Source: Lutimaribacter_A marinistellae
Lineage (GTDB): Bacteria; Pseudomonadota; Alphaproteobacteria; Rhodobacterales; Rhodobacteraceae
Assembly: GCF_042648365.1 (NCBI RefSeq)
Contig: NZ_JBHRXI010000002.1
Span: 62,001 to 126,000 of the forward strand
Direction: 5' to 3'
DNA: 64,000 bases
The position numbers were made by a program, and so were the translations under genes. Under the pieces are notes generated by a model. It saw only the letters and a program-made list of their open reading frames with translations. It searched no databases and was not told the DNA's origin. Each line of letters opens with the position of its first letter. Positions within the stretch are counted from its first letter, which is position 1. Shown here piece after piece: positions 33,835-43,232 of the stretch.

Positions 33835-35091
33835 ATGAAGGCGGAAGTCGTGATTATCGGGGCAGGGGTGGTCGGTGCCCATGCTGCTTTCCAGCTTGCC
33901 GAACGCGGGGTGACGGGTGTGCTGGTCGACCCCGGCCCTCCCGGCGGTGAGCAGGCGGCGAGTTACGGCAACGCGGCGTGGCTTTCTTCGCATTCGGTTC
34001 TGCCGCCAGCCTCGCCGGGTGTGTGGCGACAGGTGCCCGGCTGGCTGGCCGATCCGATGGGGCCGCTGCGCATAAGGCCCGGCCACCTGCCGCGCGCAGC
34101 AGGGTGGCTGTGGCGCTATCTCGCTTCGGCCTCGACCGAAGAGAAGCTGCGCAAGACCGCGGCAGCCCTGCGCACATTGCTGGCCGCAGCGCCGCAGCGC
34201 CATGCCGAGGTGGCCGGGCGGGCGGGCCTGCCCGACCTGATAGATGCGAATTCGGGGTTGATGCATGTCTATCCCGATCGCTCCGGCTTCGAGGCTGAGG
34301 CGTTGGCCTGGCGCATCCGGTCTGAGTTGGGGATAGTCCATGAGGAAATCGAAGGCGCGGAACTGGCGCAGCGCCAGCCTGACCTTGCGCCCGGTTACCG
34401 GTTTGGCATCTTTGTGCCGGAGGCGGGCCAATGCTTGAACCCCGGTGCCTATTGCGCGGGATTGATTGCCCATTCCATTGCGCGGGGTTGGAGACATGTC
34501 GCGGCGCGCGCGACAGGGTTTCATGAAAAGGCGGGTCGCCTCGTTGCCGTACGCACCACTCAGGGCGACATCGCCTGCGACGCGGCGGTGATCGCCAGCG
34601 GCGCACGGTCAGCCGCGCTGGCCCGTCAGTCCGGGGATCGGGTGCCGCTGGAGGCTGAGCGGGGCTATCACGTCATGGTCGAGGGGGGCGGCAACCTGCC
34701 GGGGCCGCGCAGCTCGATCATGGTGGGGGATCGCAAGGTCGTCATCAGTCGCTTGGAAAATGGCATCCGAGTTGCCGGTCAGGTCGAGATCGCGGACGTC
34801 GATGCAGCACCCGACTGGCGGCGGGCCGAGATCCTGCGCAAACATCTCGCCGAGGTTTTTCCCGGGCTCGACGTGGGTGAGGCAAGGGTCTGGCTGGGCT
34901 CGCGCCCCTCTACGCCCGACGGGCTGCCGGTGATCGGGCAGGCACGGCTTGGGGGTGTGATCCACGCCTTTGGTCATGGCCATGTCGGTCTTGTCGGGTC
35001 GGCGCGGACGGGCGAGTTGGTCGCCCAGCTGGTGACCGGAGAGGCACCGGGGATCGACCTTGCGCCCTTTGCCGCCGCGCGCTTCGCTTAG
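33835..35091 (+). CDS. FAD-dependent amino-acid oxidoreductase (DadA-like)
   Basis: The 418-residue DAO-family flavoenzyme starts with the dinucleotide fold VVIIGAGVVGAHAAFQLAERG. It ends with the GSRPSTPDGLPVIGQ and HAFGHGHVGLVGSARTGELVA segments characteristic of D-amino acid dehydrogenase small subunits. It probably oxidises a D-amino acid or an N-substituted amino acid to the keto or imino acid. The exact substrate is unknown. Ribosome site GGAAAGGAC precedes the ATG. Its 3' end overlaps the convergent glyoxalase-fold gene by four bases. Confidence 0.88.
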   Translation: MKAEVVIIGAGVVGAHAAFQLAERGVTGVLVDPGPPGGEQAASYGNAAWLSSHSVLPPASPGVWRQVPGWLADPMGPLRIRPGHLPRAAGWLWRYLASASTEEKLRKTAAALRTLLAAAPQRHAEVAGRAGLPDLIDANSGLMHVYPDRSGFEAEALAWRIRSELGIVHEEIEGAELAQRQPDLAPGYRFGIFVPEAGQCLNPGAYCAGLIAHSIARGWRHVAARATGFHEKAGRLVAVRTTQGDIACDAAVIASGARSAALARQSGDRVPLEAERGYHVMVEGGGNLPGPRSSIMVGDRKVVISRLENGIRVAGQVEIADVDAAPDWRRAEILRKHLAEVFPGLDVGEARVWLGSRPSTPDGLPVIGQARLGGVIHAFGHGHVGLVGSARTGELVAQLVTGEAPGIDLAPFAAARFA

Positions 35092-35963
35092 GTGCGCTCG
35101 AACACCCAGCATCCGCGCCCAAGGGCGGGGGCAAAAGGCAGGGCGAGTGTGCCGTCGTCCAGCATCCGCGCGCCGGACCGGTCGCGGAACGGTGCAAGGT
35201 CGCCGACCACAATGCGCAGCGCGACAAGGCAGGATTGGCCCGGATCGACCACCGTACCGACAAGGTGCGTTGCAGTGGCCTCGGGCAGGATCTCGAGCGC
35301 ACCCCGATCCAGATCAATCAGCAGCCCGTCGCCATTCGGGGTCGCCGGTCGATTCAGGACGCGGGAAAACCGTGCCGCAGTTTCCTCGGGATCGGGCGTC
35401 GAGACGATCATCGATCGGAGGGCGATGGCCCCGTTGGGATGCCGGACCCAGCGGTCTTGCCACATCGCGGGGACGCTGTGATGCGTGACGATCTGCACCC
35501 GGCCCTCTGTCATGGTTCCGGCAGCAAGACGTGCGACCGTAAAGGCAACATTGCCGGGGCCGGTTTCGGTGTCGATCTCGCGTGAAAAATGGACCAGCGG
35601 GCGCATGTCAACCCCGCGAGCGGACAATGCGGCATGTTCGGCGGCGGCATCGGCACTGCCGAAGGCGGCGAGGTGCAAGCCGGCCCGACGCTCCAGCGCG
35701 GCCCGGAATTCCAGCCCAAGCGGTGTATCGGCGGTATGCGCAAGAAACTCGAGGTAACCTTCGGACAGCATGACGCAGATGTTGCCTGTACCGGTCAGAC
35801 GCATTTCGCCCGTGTCCGGATCGGGCTGCACCTGCGCCGACCATGGCGTCACCATAAAGCCCAGTTCTGCCAGCGCGATGCGCGCGGCCTCGGGGTCGGT
35901 AACGAAACTGCCGCTATGGTCCAGCGTTATCGATCCGGGACCAGGGATATTTGCGGCATTCAT
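35088..35963 (-). CDS. Glyoxalase-like (VOC superfamily) protein
   Basis: This 291-residue protein resembles the Glyoxalase_3 type: an N-terminal segment LDHSGSFVTDPEAARIALAELGF opens a beta-alpha-beta-beta-beta module, with a second module after residue 130. It is cytoplasmic. The catalytic role is unknown; VOC proteins in catabolic clusters act as lyases, dioxygenases or epimerases. Start at 35963 follows AGGAGACTGCCC on the coding strand. The longer frame to 36065 runs through the operator site and is rejected. Confidence 0.75.
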   Translation of the reverse strand: MNAANIPGPGSITLDHSGSFVTDPEAARIALAELGFMVTPWSAQVQPDPDTGEMRLTGTGNICVMLSEGYLEFLAHTADTPLGLEFRAALERRAGLHLAAFGSADAAAEHAALSARGVDMRPLVHFSREIDTETGPGNVAFTVARLAAGTMTEGRVQIVTHHSVPAMWQDRWVRHPNGAIALRSMIVSTPDPEETAARFSRVLNRPATPNGDGLLIDLDRGALEILPEATATHLVGTVVDPGQSCLVALRIVVGDLAPFRDRSGARMLDDGTLALPFAPALGRGCWVFERT

Positions 35964-36045
35964 GGGCAGTCTCCTGTGTGTTTGGGCAGTCTTTGACACG
36001 GCTCTATCGAAAACCGTTGCATTGCACTCTTTAATGTATAGCATG

Positions 36046-36055
36046 TTGTATACAA
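36046..36055. promoter_or_regulatory. TTGTATACAA palindrome, divergent VOC / tctC promoter
   Basis: This is the longest fully symmetrical copy (10 bp) of the motif recurring in this region. A near copy, ATGTATAGCAT, starts at 36034. Its place between divergent genes suggests control of both the VOC gene and the TctCBA transporter. Confidence 0.65.
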
Positions 36056-36148
36056 ATTGAGCCACCCGCTACGGAGACCGCAAAGAACGGTCAGGCATCG
36101 CCCGCACGGGCGGATCCACGCGGCCCAACAGACAGAGAGAGGATCATC

Positions 36149-37135
36149 ATGACCATCCGAAACAGCATTCGTGCAGGTATCGCTGGACTGGCCCTGGCCG
36201 CCACCGCTGCCGTTACCGCCGGTGCACAGGACTATCCGGCCAAGGATATCACCCACATCATGCCGTGGAGCGCGGGTGGCGGGACCGACACGGTGATGCG
36301 CACCTTTCTGCAATATGCCGAGGAACCGCTCGGCGTGGGTATTCGTACCCAGAACGTGACGGGCGCGCAATCCGGCGTCGGCACGTTGCGGCTGATGAAA
36401 TCGCGGCCCGACGGCTACACGATCGGATCCCTCACATGGGACAGCATGATCACCGTGCCCTACAAGAACCTGGTGCCGGGCTACGACATGTCGCAGCTCA
36501 GCTACCTTGCCAATGTCACGCTGTATCCGACGGTTCTGGCGGTGAACGCCGATACCGGTTGGGAAACGCTGGATGATTTCATCGCCGCGGCCAAGGAGGC
36601 ACCGGGCGATGTCACCATCTCGAACTCTGGCATCGCGGGAATCTGGCATCTTCATGCGCTCGACATGGCCGACCAGATTGGGGTCGAGTTGAACCACGTA
36701 CCCTTCCCCAACGGATCCGCCGAGCAGCGCGAGGCCCTGATTTCGGGCGAGAACGACGCTGGCAGCCTCAGCTATGCCACAGTGGCCGGTGCCCATGACG
36801 CGGGGCAGGTCAACGTGCTTGCCGTCATGGGTGACAAGCGTGACCCCAGCCTGCCCGATGTGCCGACCTTCAAGGAACTTGGGTATGACGTCGTTTGGGG
36901 CGGAATGCGCGTGCTGGCCGTTCCGGCAGACACGCCCGATGACATCAAGCAGACGCTGACCGAGGGGTTCAAGGCCGCATTCGACAACCCCGAGTTCCAG
37001 GAGAAGGCCAGCGCCACGGGCATGAACGCCTATTGGATGGACGGGGCGGAAACCGAAGCCTTCGTTCAGAAGACGCGCGAACGTGCGACCGCGATGCTCG
37101 ACAAGCTCAAGGCGGACGGCGTCATCGGCGAGTGA
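36149..37135 (+). CDS. tctC: Tripartite tricarboxylate transporter substrate-binding protein (TctC family)
   Basis: This 328-residue periplasmic protein has a signal peptide ending near TAGAQD and the TctC/Bug opening YPAKDITHIMPWSAGGGTD. It captures a carboxylated ligand and delivers it to TctAB. The family is greatly expanded in bacteria and binds di- or tricarboxylates, amino acids or aromatic acids, so the ligand is not predictable. A purine-rich ribosome site (GAGAGAGGAT) precedes the ATG. tctB and tctA follow in order. Confidence 0.92.
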   Translation: MTIRNSIRAGIAGLALAATAAVTAGAQDYPAKDITHIMPWSAGGGTDTVMRTFLQYAEEPLGVGIRTQNVTGAQSGVGTLRLMKSRPDGYTIGSLTWDSMITVPYKNLVPGYDMSQLSYLANVTLYPTVLAVNADTGWETLDDFIAAAKEAPGDVTISNSGIAGIWHLHALDMADQIGVELNHVPFPNGSAEQREALISGENDAGSLSYATVAGAHDAGQVNVLAVMGDKRDPSLPDVPTFKELGYDVVWGGMRVLAVPADTPDDIKQTLTEGFKAAFDNPEFQEKASATGMNAYWMDGAETEAFVQKTRERATAMLDKLKADGVIGE

Positions 37136-37224
37136 GTTTGCCCGTCTTGCAGCAAGTTCGACCCGGCTGCGCAAAGCAGTCGGGTCGACGTATCACTGAC
37201 CCCTGACAACAAGAAGGCCGCCTC

Positions 37225-37689
37225 GTGACGATGAACCGCCAGGTCGTTTTCGCCCTTTTCATTCTCGTTCTCGACCTGGGCTATCTTGTTCAGGCGCTGG
37301 AATTGCCGCTGCCATTCGAGCGGGGTGAACCCGGACCTTCGTTCCTGCCGCTGATCCTTGTCGCGCTCCTCGCCATCGGGGCGCTTGGCGTCATGATCGA
37401 AGCGTTGCGCGGCGGGCTTGACGGCGAAGAACGCGAGGCTGATTTCGCGATGCGCAGCGTTGCGCTGATCGTCCTGACCGGGGGTTTCATCGCAGCCTTC
37501 GAACTGCTCGGATACTGGGGCGCGACGGTTCTATATACCTTTGCCGTCGGCTGGTTATTCGAACAAGAACGCATTGGCCCGGTCAAGGCTCTGGGTACAT
37601 CGGCCCTGATCGCGGCTGGCGTTACCGGGGTGGGCTGGCTGTTCTTCGTACAGCTCTTCGATCTGTTTCTGCCGCAGGGGATGTTCTGA
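37225..37689 (+). CDS. tctB: Tripartite tricarboxylate transporter small permease (TctB family)
   Basis: The 154-residue membrane protein has four predicted hydrophobic helices, the size and layout of TctB. GTG at 37225 is preferred as start because GAAGG lies eight bases upstream; an ATG two codons later is the alternative. The stop overlaps the tctA ATG by one base (TGATG). Confidence 0.88.
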   Translation: MTMNRQVVFALFILVLDLGYLVQALELPLPFERGEPGPSFLPLILVALLAIGALGVMIEALRGGLDGEEREADFAMRSVALIVLTGGFIAAFELLGYWGATVLYTFAVGWLFEQERIGPVKALGTSALIAAGVTGVGWLFFVQLFDLFLPQGMF

Positions 37690-39176
37690 TGTTCGGTGAA
37701 ATCCTTGGCGGGTTCGGCGCGCTGGCAAATGTCGAGACCTTTCTCTACCTCGTCGGCGGCTTTGTCATGGGGCTGGTCTTCGGCGCGATTCCGGGGCTGA
37801 CGGCGACGCTGGCCATCGCCCTTTTGCTGCCGTTCACCTTTGCGATGGAACTGACCAACGCGCTCGTCATGGTAATGTCGATCTTCATGGCCGGCATCTA
37901 TGCGGGTAGCGTGACGGGTATCACGGTGAATATTCCCGGGGCGGCCTCGGGCGCGATCACCACGATGGAGGGCCATGCGCTGATGAAGCGCGGCCATGGG
38001 GCCAAGGCGTTGAGCCTCGATGCGCTGGCTTCCTCGATCGGTGGCGTGATCGGCGCGGCCGTGCTGATGTTCGTGGCCATCCCGATGAGCGAGTTTGCCC
38101 TGCTGTTTCGGACCCCGGACAAGTTCGCGCTGGTCTTCATGGCGGTGGTGACGGTGGTGATCGTCGCCAAGGGGTCGATCTGGAAAAGCCTCGTCACCGT
38201 TACGCTGGGGCTGATGATCTCGACCGTCGGCTTCGACAACATGGTGGCACAGGGGCGGTTCGATTTCGGCAGCGCCAACCTGATCGAAGGGGTGCAGCTG
38301 TTGCCCGCGGTGATCGGCCTGTTCGCGATCTGCGAATTGCTTCTGCAAGGCGGCGCGCCCAAGCGAGGAGCGCTCGACGCGCCGGAGTTCAAGGTCGGGC
38401 ATCGTGACTTCGTTCCGAAATGGTCCGAAATCCGCGAGATCGGGTTCCTGACCTACGCGAAAAGCTCGGTCATCGGCGTGTTGATCGGGATGCTGCCCGG
38501 TGGGGGTGCCTCGATGGCATCTTTCGTCGCCTATGCCGAGGCCAAGCGCGTCAGCCGCAAACCCGAGGAATACGGTTCCGGCTCGCACGAGGGGCTGGCC
38601 GCGGCTGAATCGGCCAATAACGCGATGTGCGGCGGGGCCGTCGTGCCGTTGTTGACGCTGGGAATTCCGGGCGACTCGGTGACGGCGATCATCTTTGGCG
38701 TGCTGCTCATTCACGGTCTGGTGCCGGGGCCGGGCCTGTTGACGAACGAGATGGCGACGATCGCACCGATGTTTGCCGCGCTGATGGTGGCTGCGGTCTT
38801 TGTCTTTCTGTCTGTGCTGGTTTTTGGCCCCTATTACATCTGGCTGGCACGGATGAACCGGGGCGTCCTATATGCGTTCATCGCCATGATCGCGATGGTT
38901 GGCACCTATGCCTCGACCTATTCGGTGTTCCAGATGTGGATGGCGCTGGCGATCGGTGTTTTTGCCTGGGCGCTAAGGTTGATGTCCTATCCGCTGGTAC
39001 CGATGCTGATGGGGATCATCCTTGGTCCCTACCTCGAGCTCTACCTGCGCCGCGCACTCATCACCTCGGACGGTGATGTCATGACGTTTTTCGCGAGCCC
39101 GATCAGTATCGGCCTGTACGTGATGACAGGGGTGTTCATTTATTTCCTGCGCATCCGCGCGCCGAAGTTCGACTGA
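37689..39176 (+). CDS. tctA: Tripartite tricarboxylate transporter large permease (TctA family)
   Basis: This 495-residue permease with about eleven helices carries the family segments FGAIPGLTATLAIALLLPFTF and LTLGIPGDSVTAIIFG. These are the two PGxT/PGD-type repeats of the TctA transport core. It imports the ligand captured by TctC using the proton or sodium gradient. It is the last gene of the tctCBA unit. The 110 bases after it hold no clear terminator before the convergent GFA gene. Confidence 0.93.
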   Translation: MFGEILGGFGALANVETFLYLVGGFVMGLVFGAIPGLTATLAIALLLPFTFAMELTNALVMVMSIFMAGIYAGSVTGITVNIPGAASGAITTMEGHALMKRGHGAKALSLDALASSIGGVIGAAVLMFVAIPMSEFALLFRTPDKFALVFMAVVTVVIVAKGSIWKSLVTVTLGLMISTVGFDNMVAQGRFDFGSANLIEGVQLLPAVIGLFAICELLLQGGAPKRGALDAPEFKVGHRDFVPKWSEIREIGFLTYAKSSVIGVLIGMLPGGGASMASFVAYAEAKRVSRKPEEYGSGSHEGLAAAESANNAMCGGAVVPLLTLGIPGDSVTAIIFGVLLIHGLVPGPGLLTNEMATIAPMFAALMVAAVFVFLSVLVFGPYYIWLARMNRGVLYAFIAMIAMVGTYASTYSVFQMWMALAIGVFAWALRLMSYPLVPMLMGIILGPYLELYLRRALITSDGDVMTFFASPISIGLYVMTGVFIYFLRIRAPKFD

Positions 39177-39286
39177 GGCAAGGCCGGTATTGCGCGTAGA
39201 GTGTTTCGGTCGGTTGGCCGGATGAAGCTTACGGTCGCGTCCTAGTGGTCTGGCTATTGTCCGAGATTCATCATCGGCTTGACCTT

Positions 39287-39697
39287 TCAGCCGGGAAGCT
39301 CGTCGATCCTTGCGATCGAGGCCAGGTCGTTGTCCCAATTCGCCCGGCTGGAACAGCAGATATGCGCGTTGGGTCGTATGTCGATCGGGCTGTCGATAGA
39401 CCCTGCCGGCACCACGAGCAAACCAACTTCCGGCTGGCAAACTGGCAGTGCGGATCCGCAGCTTGCGCAAAAGCTCTTCATGTGGCGTGAACCCGAGAGC
39501 CGGAACGTCTTGATGCTTTGCTCGCCTGATACCCAGGTGAGGCTGGCAGTAGACGAAAACAAGCTTGCAGAATGGGCCGAACCGCTGTCCTTGCGGCAGC
39601 GGGAGCAGTGGCACAGAAAAAAGGCCTCGAACTCTCCCGATATGCGGAATTTCACAGCGCCACAAAGGCATTGCCCGGTGGTCGGATTGTCGTCCAT
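39287..39697 (-). CDS. GFA-family (glutathione-dependent formaldehyde-activating type) zinc protein
   Basis: This 136-residue protein has the GFA zinc motif: C10 and C12, then CHCSRC (C29, C31, C34), then CASCG (C77, C80). Family members bind zinc and may act on S-hydroxymethyl-glutathione or unrelated glutathione adducts; most are uncharacterised. Start at 39697 follows GAGGAGGATCA. It has its own spacing on both sides, and membership in the neighbouring regulon is not shown by an upstream TGTATACA. Confidence 0.88.
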   Translation of the reverse strand: MDDNPTTGQCLCGAVKFRISGEFEAFFLCHCSRCRKDSGSAHSASLFSSTASLTWVSGEQSIKTFRLSGSRHMKSFCASCGSALPVCQPEVGLLVVPAGSIDSPIDIRPNAHICCSSRANWDNDLASIARIDELPG

Positions 39698-39856
39698 TGA
39701 TCCTCCTCTCGACAAGCAAGCCCCTGTCGCCAGTCGAACGCGTCTTTATTGACCTCATGTATCCGTGTGTCGGATCACGGTCAAAAAGGGCTCGATCCTC
39801 TCATTGCGGCCGCATCCAGCCTCCGCAGTGTCACCTGTCGGGACTGACGGGCATTC

Positions 39857-39889
39857 GGAAAAGAAAAGCCCCGGCACGCGGGCCGGGGC
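39857..39889 (-). terminator. Rho-independent terminator of the TPP-enzyme gene
   Basis: Read on the minus strand, GCCCCGGC and GCCGGGGC form an 8-bp stem with a 6-base loop, followed by TTTTCTTTT. It lies 29 bases after the stop of the TPP enzyme gene. Confidence 0.85.
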
Positions 39890-39917
39890 AGGGGGAGTGT
39901 TTCGGTATGCGGGCGGC

Positions 39918-41609
39918 TCAGCCCATCCAGCGGCGCACGGGTGCGTTGGCCTCTTCCAGCGGCTGGCAGATCACGTCGACGAGGGTGGGGCCGTCATGTT
40001 CCACGGCTTCCTTCAGCACGGATTGCAGCTGTGCCGGGTCTTCGACGCGCCAGGATTTCACACCATAGGCGGCGGCGACGGCGGCCTGGTCGACGCGGCC
40101 GAAGTCGACGTTGTAGTAGCGCGATCCCTTGTCGGCCATCTGGCTGGCCTTGATCCAGCCGAAATTCGAATTCGAGAAAACCACGAAGGTGATCGGCGCA
40201 CGGCAGCGGCACACGGTTTCCAGCTCCCCCACCGTGAAGCCGAAGGAACCGTCGCCCATCAACGCCACCGTCTTTGACGCTGGCCTCCCGTGCCAGGCGC
40301 CCAACGAGGCCGCCATCGCATATCCAAGGGCGCCATGCGCGCGGTTGGTAATGAAATAGCGCCCGGCCAGCTGTTGCTGGTAATAAGCCGAGTAATAGGG
40401 GCAGGAGGTGCCGGGGTCGGACACCACCGTGGCATCCGGCGGCAGCACCTTCATCAGGTCGGCGATGATGCGTTCGGGGCGGATCGGGCGGTTTTCTTCG
40501 GCGGCGATGCGGTCGAAGATCTCGAACTTGCGCCGCTTGATGTCGGCCACGGCTGCGGCACCCCCGAAGGTTCCCGCGCCCTGGTTTCGGCGGTCGAGTT
40601 CGGCATTGACCATGGCCAGTGACATCGACAGGTCTCCGACGACTCCCACCTCGGTGGGCAGGTTGGCCCCGATCACCATGGGGTCGACGTCGAAATGCAC
40701 GATGCGGGTGCCGACGCTGGGCGCCTCCCACCGGGCCGTGGTGGTGGAACCTGCGCGACATCCCATGAACACGATCAGGTCCGCGGCCTGCATCATCTCC
40801 CATGTCTCGTCCGTGCCGCCGTTGGAGCCGACGACACCAAGCGCGTTGGGATGGGTGTCGGCCAGCGCGCCCTGGCCCGAGATCGAGGTCGCCACCGCGA
40901 TATCGAGCCGGGTGGCGATCCGCTCAAGCGCGTTCATTGCGCCGGCGACAACTACACCGCCGCCACAGACGATGAGGGGGGATTTCGCCGACAGGATCGC
41001 ATCGACAGCCGCGCGGACGGATCCCTCGTCAGGGCCGGTCGGATAGGCCGGGTAGGTGGACAGGCGCTGATCGGCCCAGATATCCTCGGGGTCGACCGGG
41101 TGATACTGAATGTCATAGGGCAGGCCGAGATGGGCCGAGCCGGGGCGCGCGGTCGTCATCGCTCGGAATGCCGCGCGGACCATGCGCGGAATGTGATCGG
41201 CCTGCTTGATGACGGTGTTCCACTTGGTCAAAGGCCGCATCAATGCGTCCTGATCGACCTCGGTCAGGGGAAATTTTCCGTACGTCCCGACCGAAATATC
41301 GGTGGTGATCGCCAGCATCGCATAAGAGCTTTCGGATGCTTCGATCAATCCGGGAAGGATATAGGTCGCCCCGCCACCCGACGGCCCTTCGCAAACACCG
41401 GGGCGACCGGTCACGCGCGAGTATCCGTCGGCCATATAGCCTGCACTGCGCTCATCTCGTGTCAGGACATGGTTAATATCGTGATCGAGCAGATGCAGTG
41501 CGTCGTAGAATGGCAGCGTAGTGTCGCCACACAGGCCGAAGATATGCGAGACGCCGTGCGCCTCGAGCATCCGCACCATCGCCTCGGCGCCGTTGAGCTT
41601 GTTCTGCAT
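39918..41609 (-). CDS. Thiamine-diphosphate-dependent enzyme (acetolactate synthase/decarboxylase family)
   Basis: The 563-residue TPP enzyme has three domains: an N-terminal pyrimidine-binding domain with catalytic Glu in the TRDERSAGYMADGYSRV stretch, a central domain, and a C-terminal PP domain with GDGSFGF and, about 25 residues on, SNSNFGW. It resembles acetolactate synthase-like, benzoylformate decarboxylase-like and sulfoacetaldehyde acetyltransferase-like enzymes; no regulatory subunit is nearby, so biosynthesis is unlikely. In this cluster a 2-keto acid decarboxylase or lyase role is probable. TGTATACA lies 66 bases upstream of the start. Confidence 0.88.
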   Translation of the reverse strand: MQNKLNGAEAMVRMLEAHGVSHIFGLCGDTTLPFYDALHLLDHDINHVLTRDERSAGYMADGYSRVTGRPGVCEGPSGGGATYILPGLIEASESSYAMLAITTDISVGTYGKFPLTEVDQDALMRPLTKWNTVIKQADHIPRMVRAAFRAMTTARPGSAHLGLPYDIQYHPVDPEDIWADQRLSTYPAYPTGPDEGSVRAAVDAILSAKSPLIVCGGGVVVAGAMNALERIATRLDIAVATSISGQGALADTHPNALGVVGSNGGTDETWEMMQAADLIVFMGCRAGSTTTARWEAPSVGTRIVHFDVDPMVIGANLPTEVGVVGDLSMSLAMVNAELDRRNQGAGTFGGAAAVADIKRRKFEIFDRIAAEENRPIRPERIIADLMKVLPPDATVVSDPGTSCPYYSAYYQQQLAGRYFITNRAHGALGYAMAASLGAWHGRPASKTVALMGDGSFGFTVGELETVCRCRAPITFVVFSNSNFGWIKASQMADKGSRYYNVDFGRVDQAAVAAAYGVKSWRVEDPAQLQSVLKEAVEHDGPTLVDVICQPLEEANAPVRRWMG

Positions 41610-41674
41610 GGGTCCCCCTTTGGGCGCGATATCGGGACAACCGATAATAGCCGAAAGAACATTGAATGCTTAAA

Positions 41675-41682
41675 TGTATACA
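41675..41682. promoter_or_regulatory. TGTATACA palindrome upstream of the TPP-enzyme gene
   Basis: The motif lies in the gap between the SDR gene end (41723) and the TPP-enzyme start (41609) and can only serve the TPP gene. It matches the sites at 33789, 36046 and 44660. Confidence 0.6.
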
Positions 41683-41722
41683 ATGATGTCGGCAGTGACG
41701 CAATGCCCTGCTGCACGATCAT

Positions 41723-42463
41723 TCAGAGGGTCAGGCCGCCATTCACGTGAATGCTCTGCCCGGTGACGTAGCCTGCCGGTTCGGACAGCAGGAAGGCAGA
41801 CATGGCGGCGACTTCGTCGGGTGTGCCCAACCGCTCCATCGGGATCGTTCCGGTCACCTCGGCCCATTGTTCGGGCGTCAGCGAGGACGGCGTGCCCGGA
41901 TCCTTTGCCACGAAGCCCGGCACCACCGCGTTCACGGTGATTCCACGCGGTGCGAGATTGGCCGCGAAAACGCGTACCTGCGCCTCGAGCGCGGCCTTGG
42001 CCGGGGCGGTGGGAGCATAGGAGTGAGTTTTCGTCCGATGCGCACCGAACGCGCTGACGCACAGCATGCGACCGCGTCCCTCAGCCAGTTTCGGCGCGGT
42101 CAAGGCAGCCAGCGTCTGAAAGGCTACCGGCATCGCATTCAGGGCCGCGCGCAGGGCATCGGTATCGGCATGATCGAGCCTCCCTAGACGGGCATACCCT
42201 GCAGCAAAGGCAAAGCCTGTCAGCCCCCCCGGCGGCAGGGTGTTGAGCCAGTCGCCAACACGTTCGGCCAACGCGGCCTCCTCGGTCCGGCCCAACAGGC
42301 TGTTAACCGTGGCCCCGGCCTCCCGGCACGTGTTTTCGACGCGGGCGAGCCTTTCGGCATTGCTGCCGGTATGCAGCATCAACTCCACCCCGGGTCCGGC
42401 AAGAGTCCGGGCCAGTGCGGCCCCGATGCCCGATCCCGAGCCGATGATCAGGTAGCGCTCCAT
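41723..42463 (-). CDS. SDR-family oxidoreductase
   Basis: This 246-residue short-chain dehydrogenase has the cofactor motif GSGSGIG (in YLIIGSGSGIGAALA), an FAAGYA segment in place of NNAG, and a catalytic region reading SYAPTAPAKAAL. That region keeps a Tyr and Lys but spaces them more widely than YxxxK. The C-terminal YVTGQSIHVNGG is standard. The unusual catalytic spacing makes its activity uncertain. Start at 42463 is four bases after the GntR stop, fitting a two-gene operon; a start at 42499 inside gntR is the alternative. Confidence 0.82.
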   Translation of the reverse strand: MERYLIIGSGSGIGAALARTLAGPGVELMLHTGSNAERLARVENTCREAGATVNSLLGRTEEAALAERVGDWLNTLPPGGLTGFAFAAGYARLGRLDHADTDALRAALNAMPVAFQTLAALTAPKLAEGRGRMLCVSAFGAHRTKTHSYAPTAPAKAALEAQVRVFAANLAPRGITVNAVVPGFVAKDPGTPSSLTPEQWAEVTGTIPMERLGTPDEVAAMSAFLLSEPAGYVTGQSIHVNGGLTL

Positions 42464-42467
42464 CCGT

Positions 42468-43163
42468 TCAGCTTGTGTCGCGGGTGTAGACATGGCCATA
42501 GGCGGACTTGATGGCGGCCATGATATCCTCGTTGCGGTGCAGTATGTGGTTTCTCATCGCGGCCATCGCGGCAGTCTCGTCACGGGCGCGCAGATGCCCG
42601 AGTATCTCAAGGTGCTGGGCTTGCGTGCGGTCGCGACGCCCCTCCATCGCGATCCAGCGGACAAGGTGTACCCGGTCGTTGAGATTGGTGAGGGTTTGCC
42701 GCAACACGGCGTTGCGGGCCATTTGCGCGATAGCGTCGTGAAAGCCGATGTCGAGTTCCATCAGGCGATCAACCGAAGCGTCCGGCGATTCCGCCATGCT
42801 CGCCTCGAGGAAATCGGACAGGCTATCCAGCTCGGCGTCTTCGGCGCGTGTGCAGGCCAGTCGCACGATGGCGCATTCGATCTCTTGCCGGGCTTCGAAC
42901 AGGTCAAAGATCACCGCAGGTTCCAGCCCCGGCACGGAAAAGCCGCGGCCCCGGTCGATCAGCAACCCTTCGGCGGCCAGACGGTTCAACGCCTCCCGCA
43001 GGGGCGTGCGGCTGATCTCGAGATCGCTGGCCAGCAACACCTCGTTGATCTTCTGGTTTGGCAGGAACTTGAACCGCAGCAATTGCTCGCGGAGCTGGGA
43101 ATAGGCACGCTGCGAGGTCGAGGGCGTGGGCCGAATCCTTTTGCTGTCTTGTGCGGTCGCCAT
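42468..43163 (-). CDS. GntR-family (FCD/FadR subfamily) transcriptional regulator
   Basis: The 231-residue regulator has an N-terminal winged HTH (NEVLLASDLEISRTPLREAL, then LAAEGLL) and a C-terminal all-helical FCD ligand domain. That domain keeps the metal-binding pattern DIGFHDAIAQMARN plus downstream His residues (EILGHLRARD, NHILHR). FCD regulators usually repress catabolic operons and release DNA on binding a carboxylate. Start follows AGGAAGAGGACAGCGC. It is the best candidate to bind the TGTATACA sites, and a degenerate copy lies in its own upstream region. Confidence 0.92.
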   Translation of the reverse strand: MATAQDSKRIRPTPSTSQRAYSQLREQLLRFKFLPNQKINEVLLASDLEISRTPLREALNRLAAEGLLIDRGRGFSVPGLEPAVIFDLFEARQEIECAIVRLACTRAEDAELDSLSDFLEASMAESPDASVDRLMELDIGFHDAIAQMARNAVLRQTLTNLNDRVHLVRWIAMEGRRDRTQAQHLEILGHLRARDETAAMAAMRNHILHRNEDIMAAIKSAYGHVYTRDTS

Positions 43164-43190
43164 GCGCTGTCCTCTTCCTGTATTTGAATA

Positions 43191-43198
43191 TGTATGCG
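43191..43198. promoter_or_regulatory. Degenerate TGTATGCG site upstream of gntR
   Basis: TGTATGCG differs from TGTATACA at two positions and lies 28 bases before the gntR start, where an autoregulatory operator would be expected. Support is weak on its own. Confidence 0.3.
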
Positions 43199-43232
43199 TT
43201 CTGTCAGGGGAAGGCGTCAAGCTTGCGGGGCG

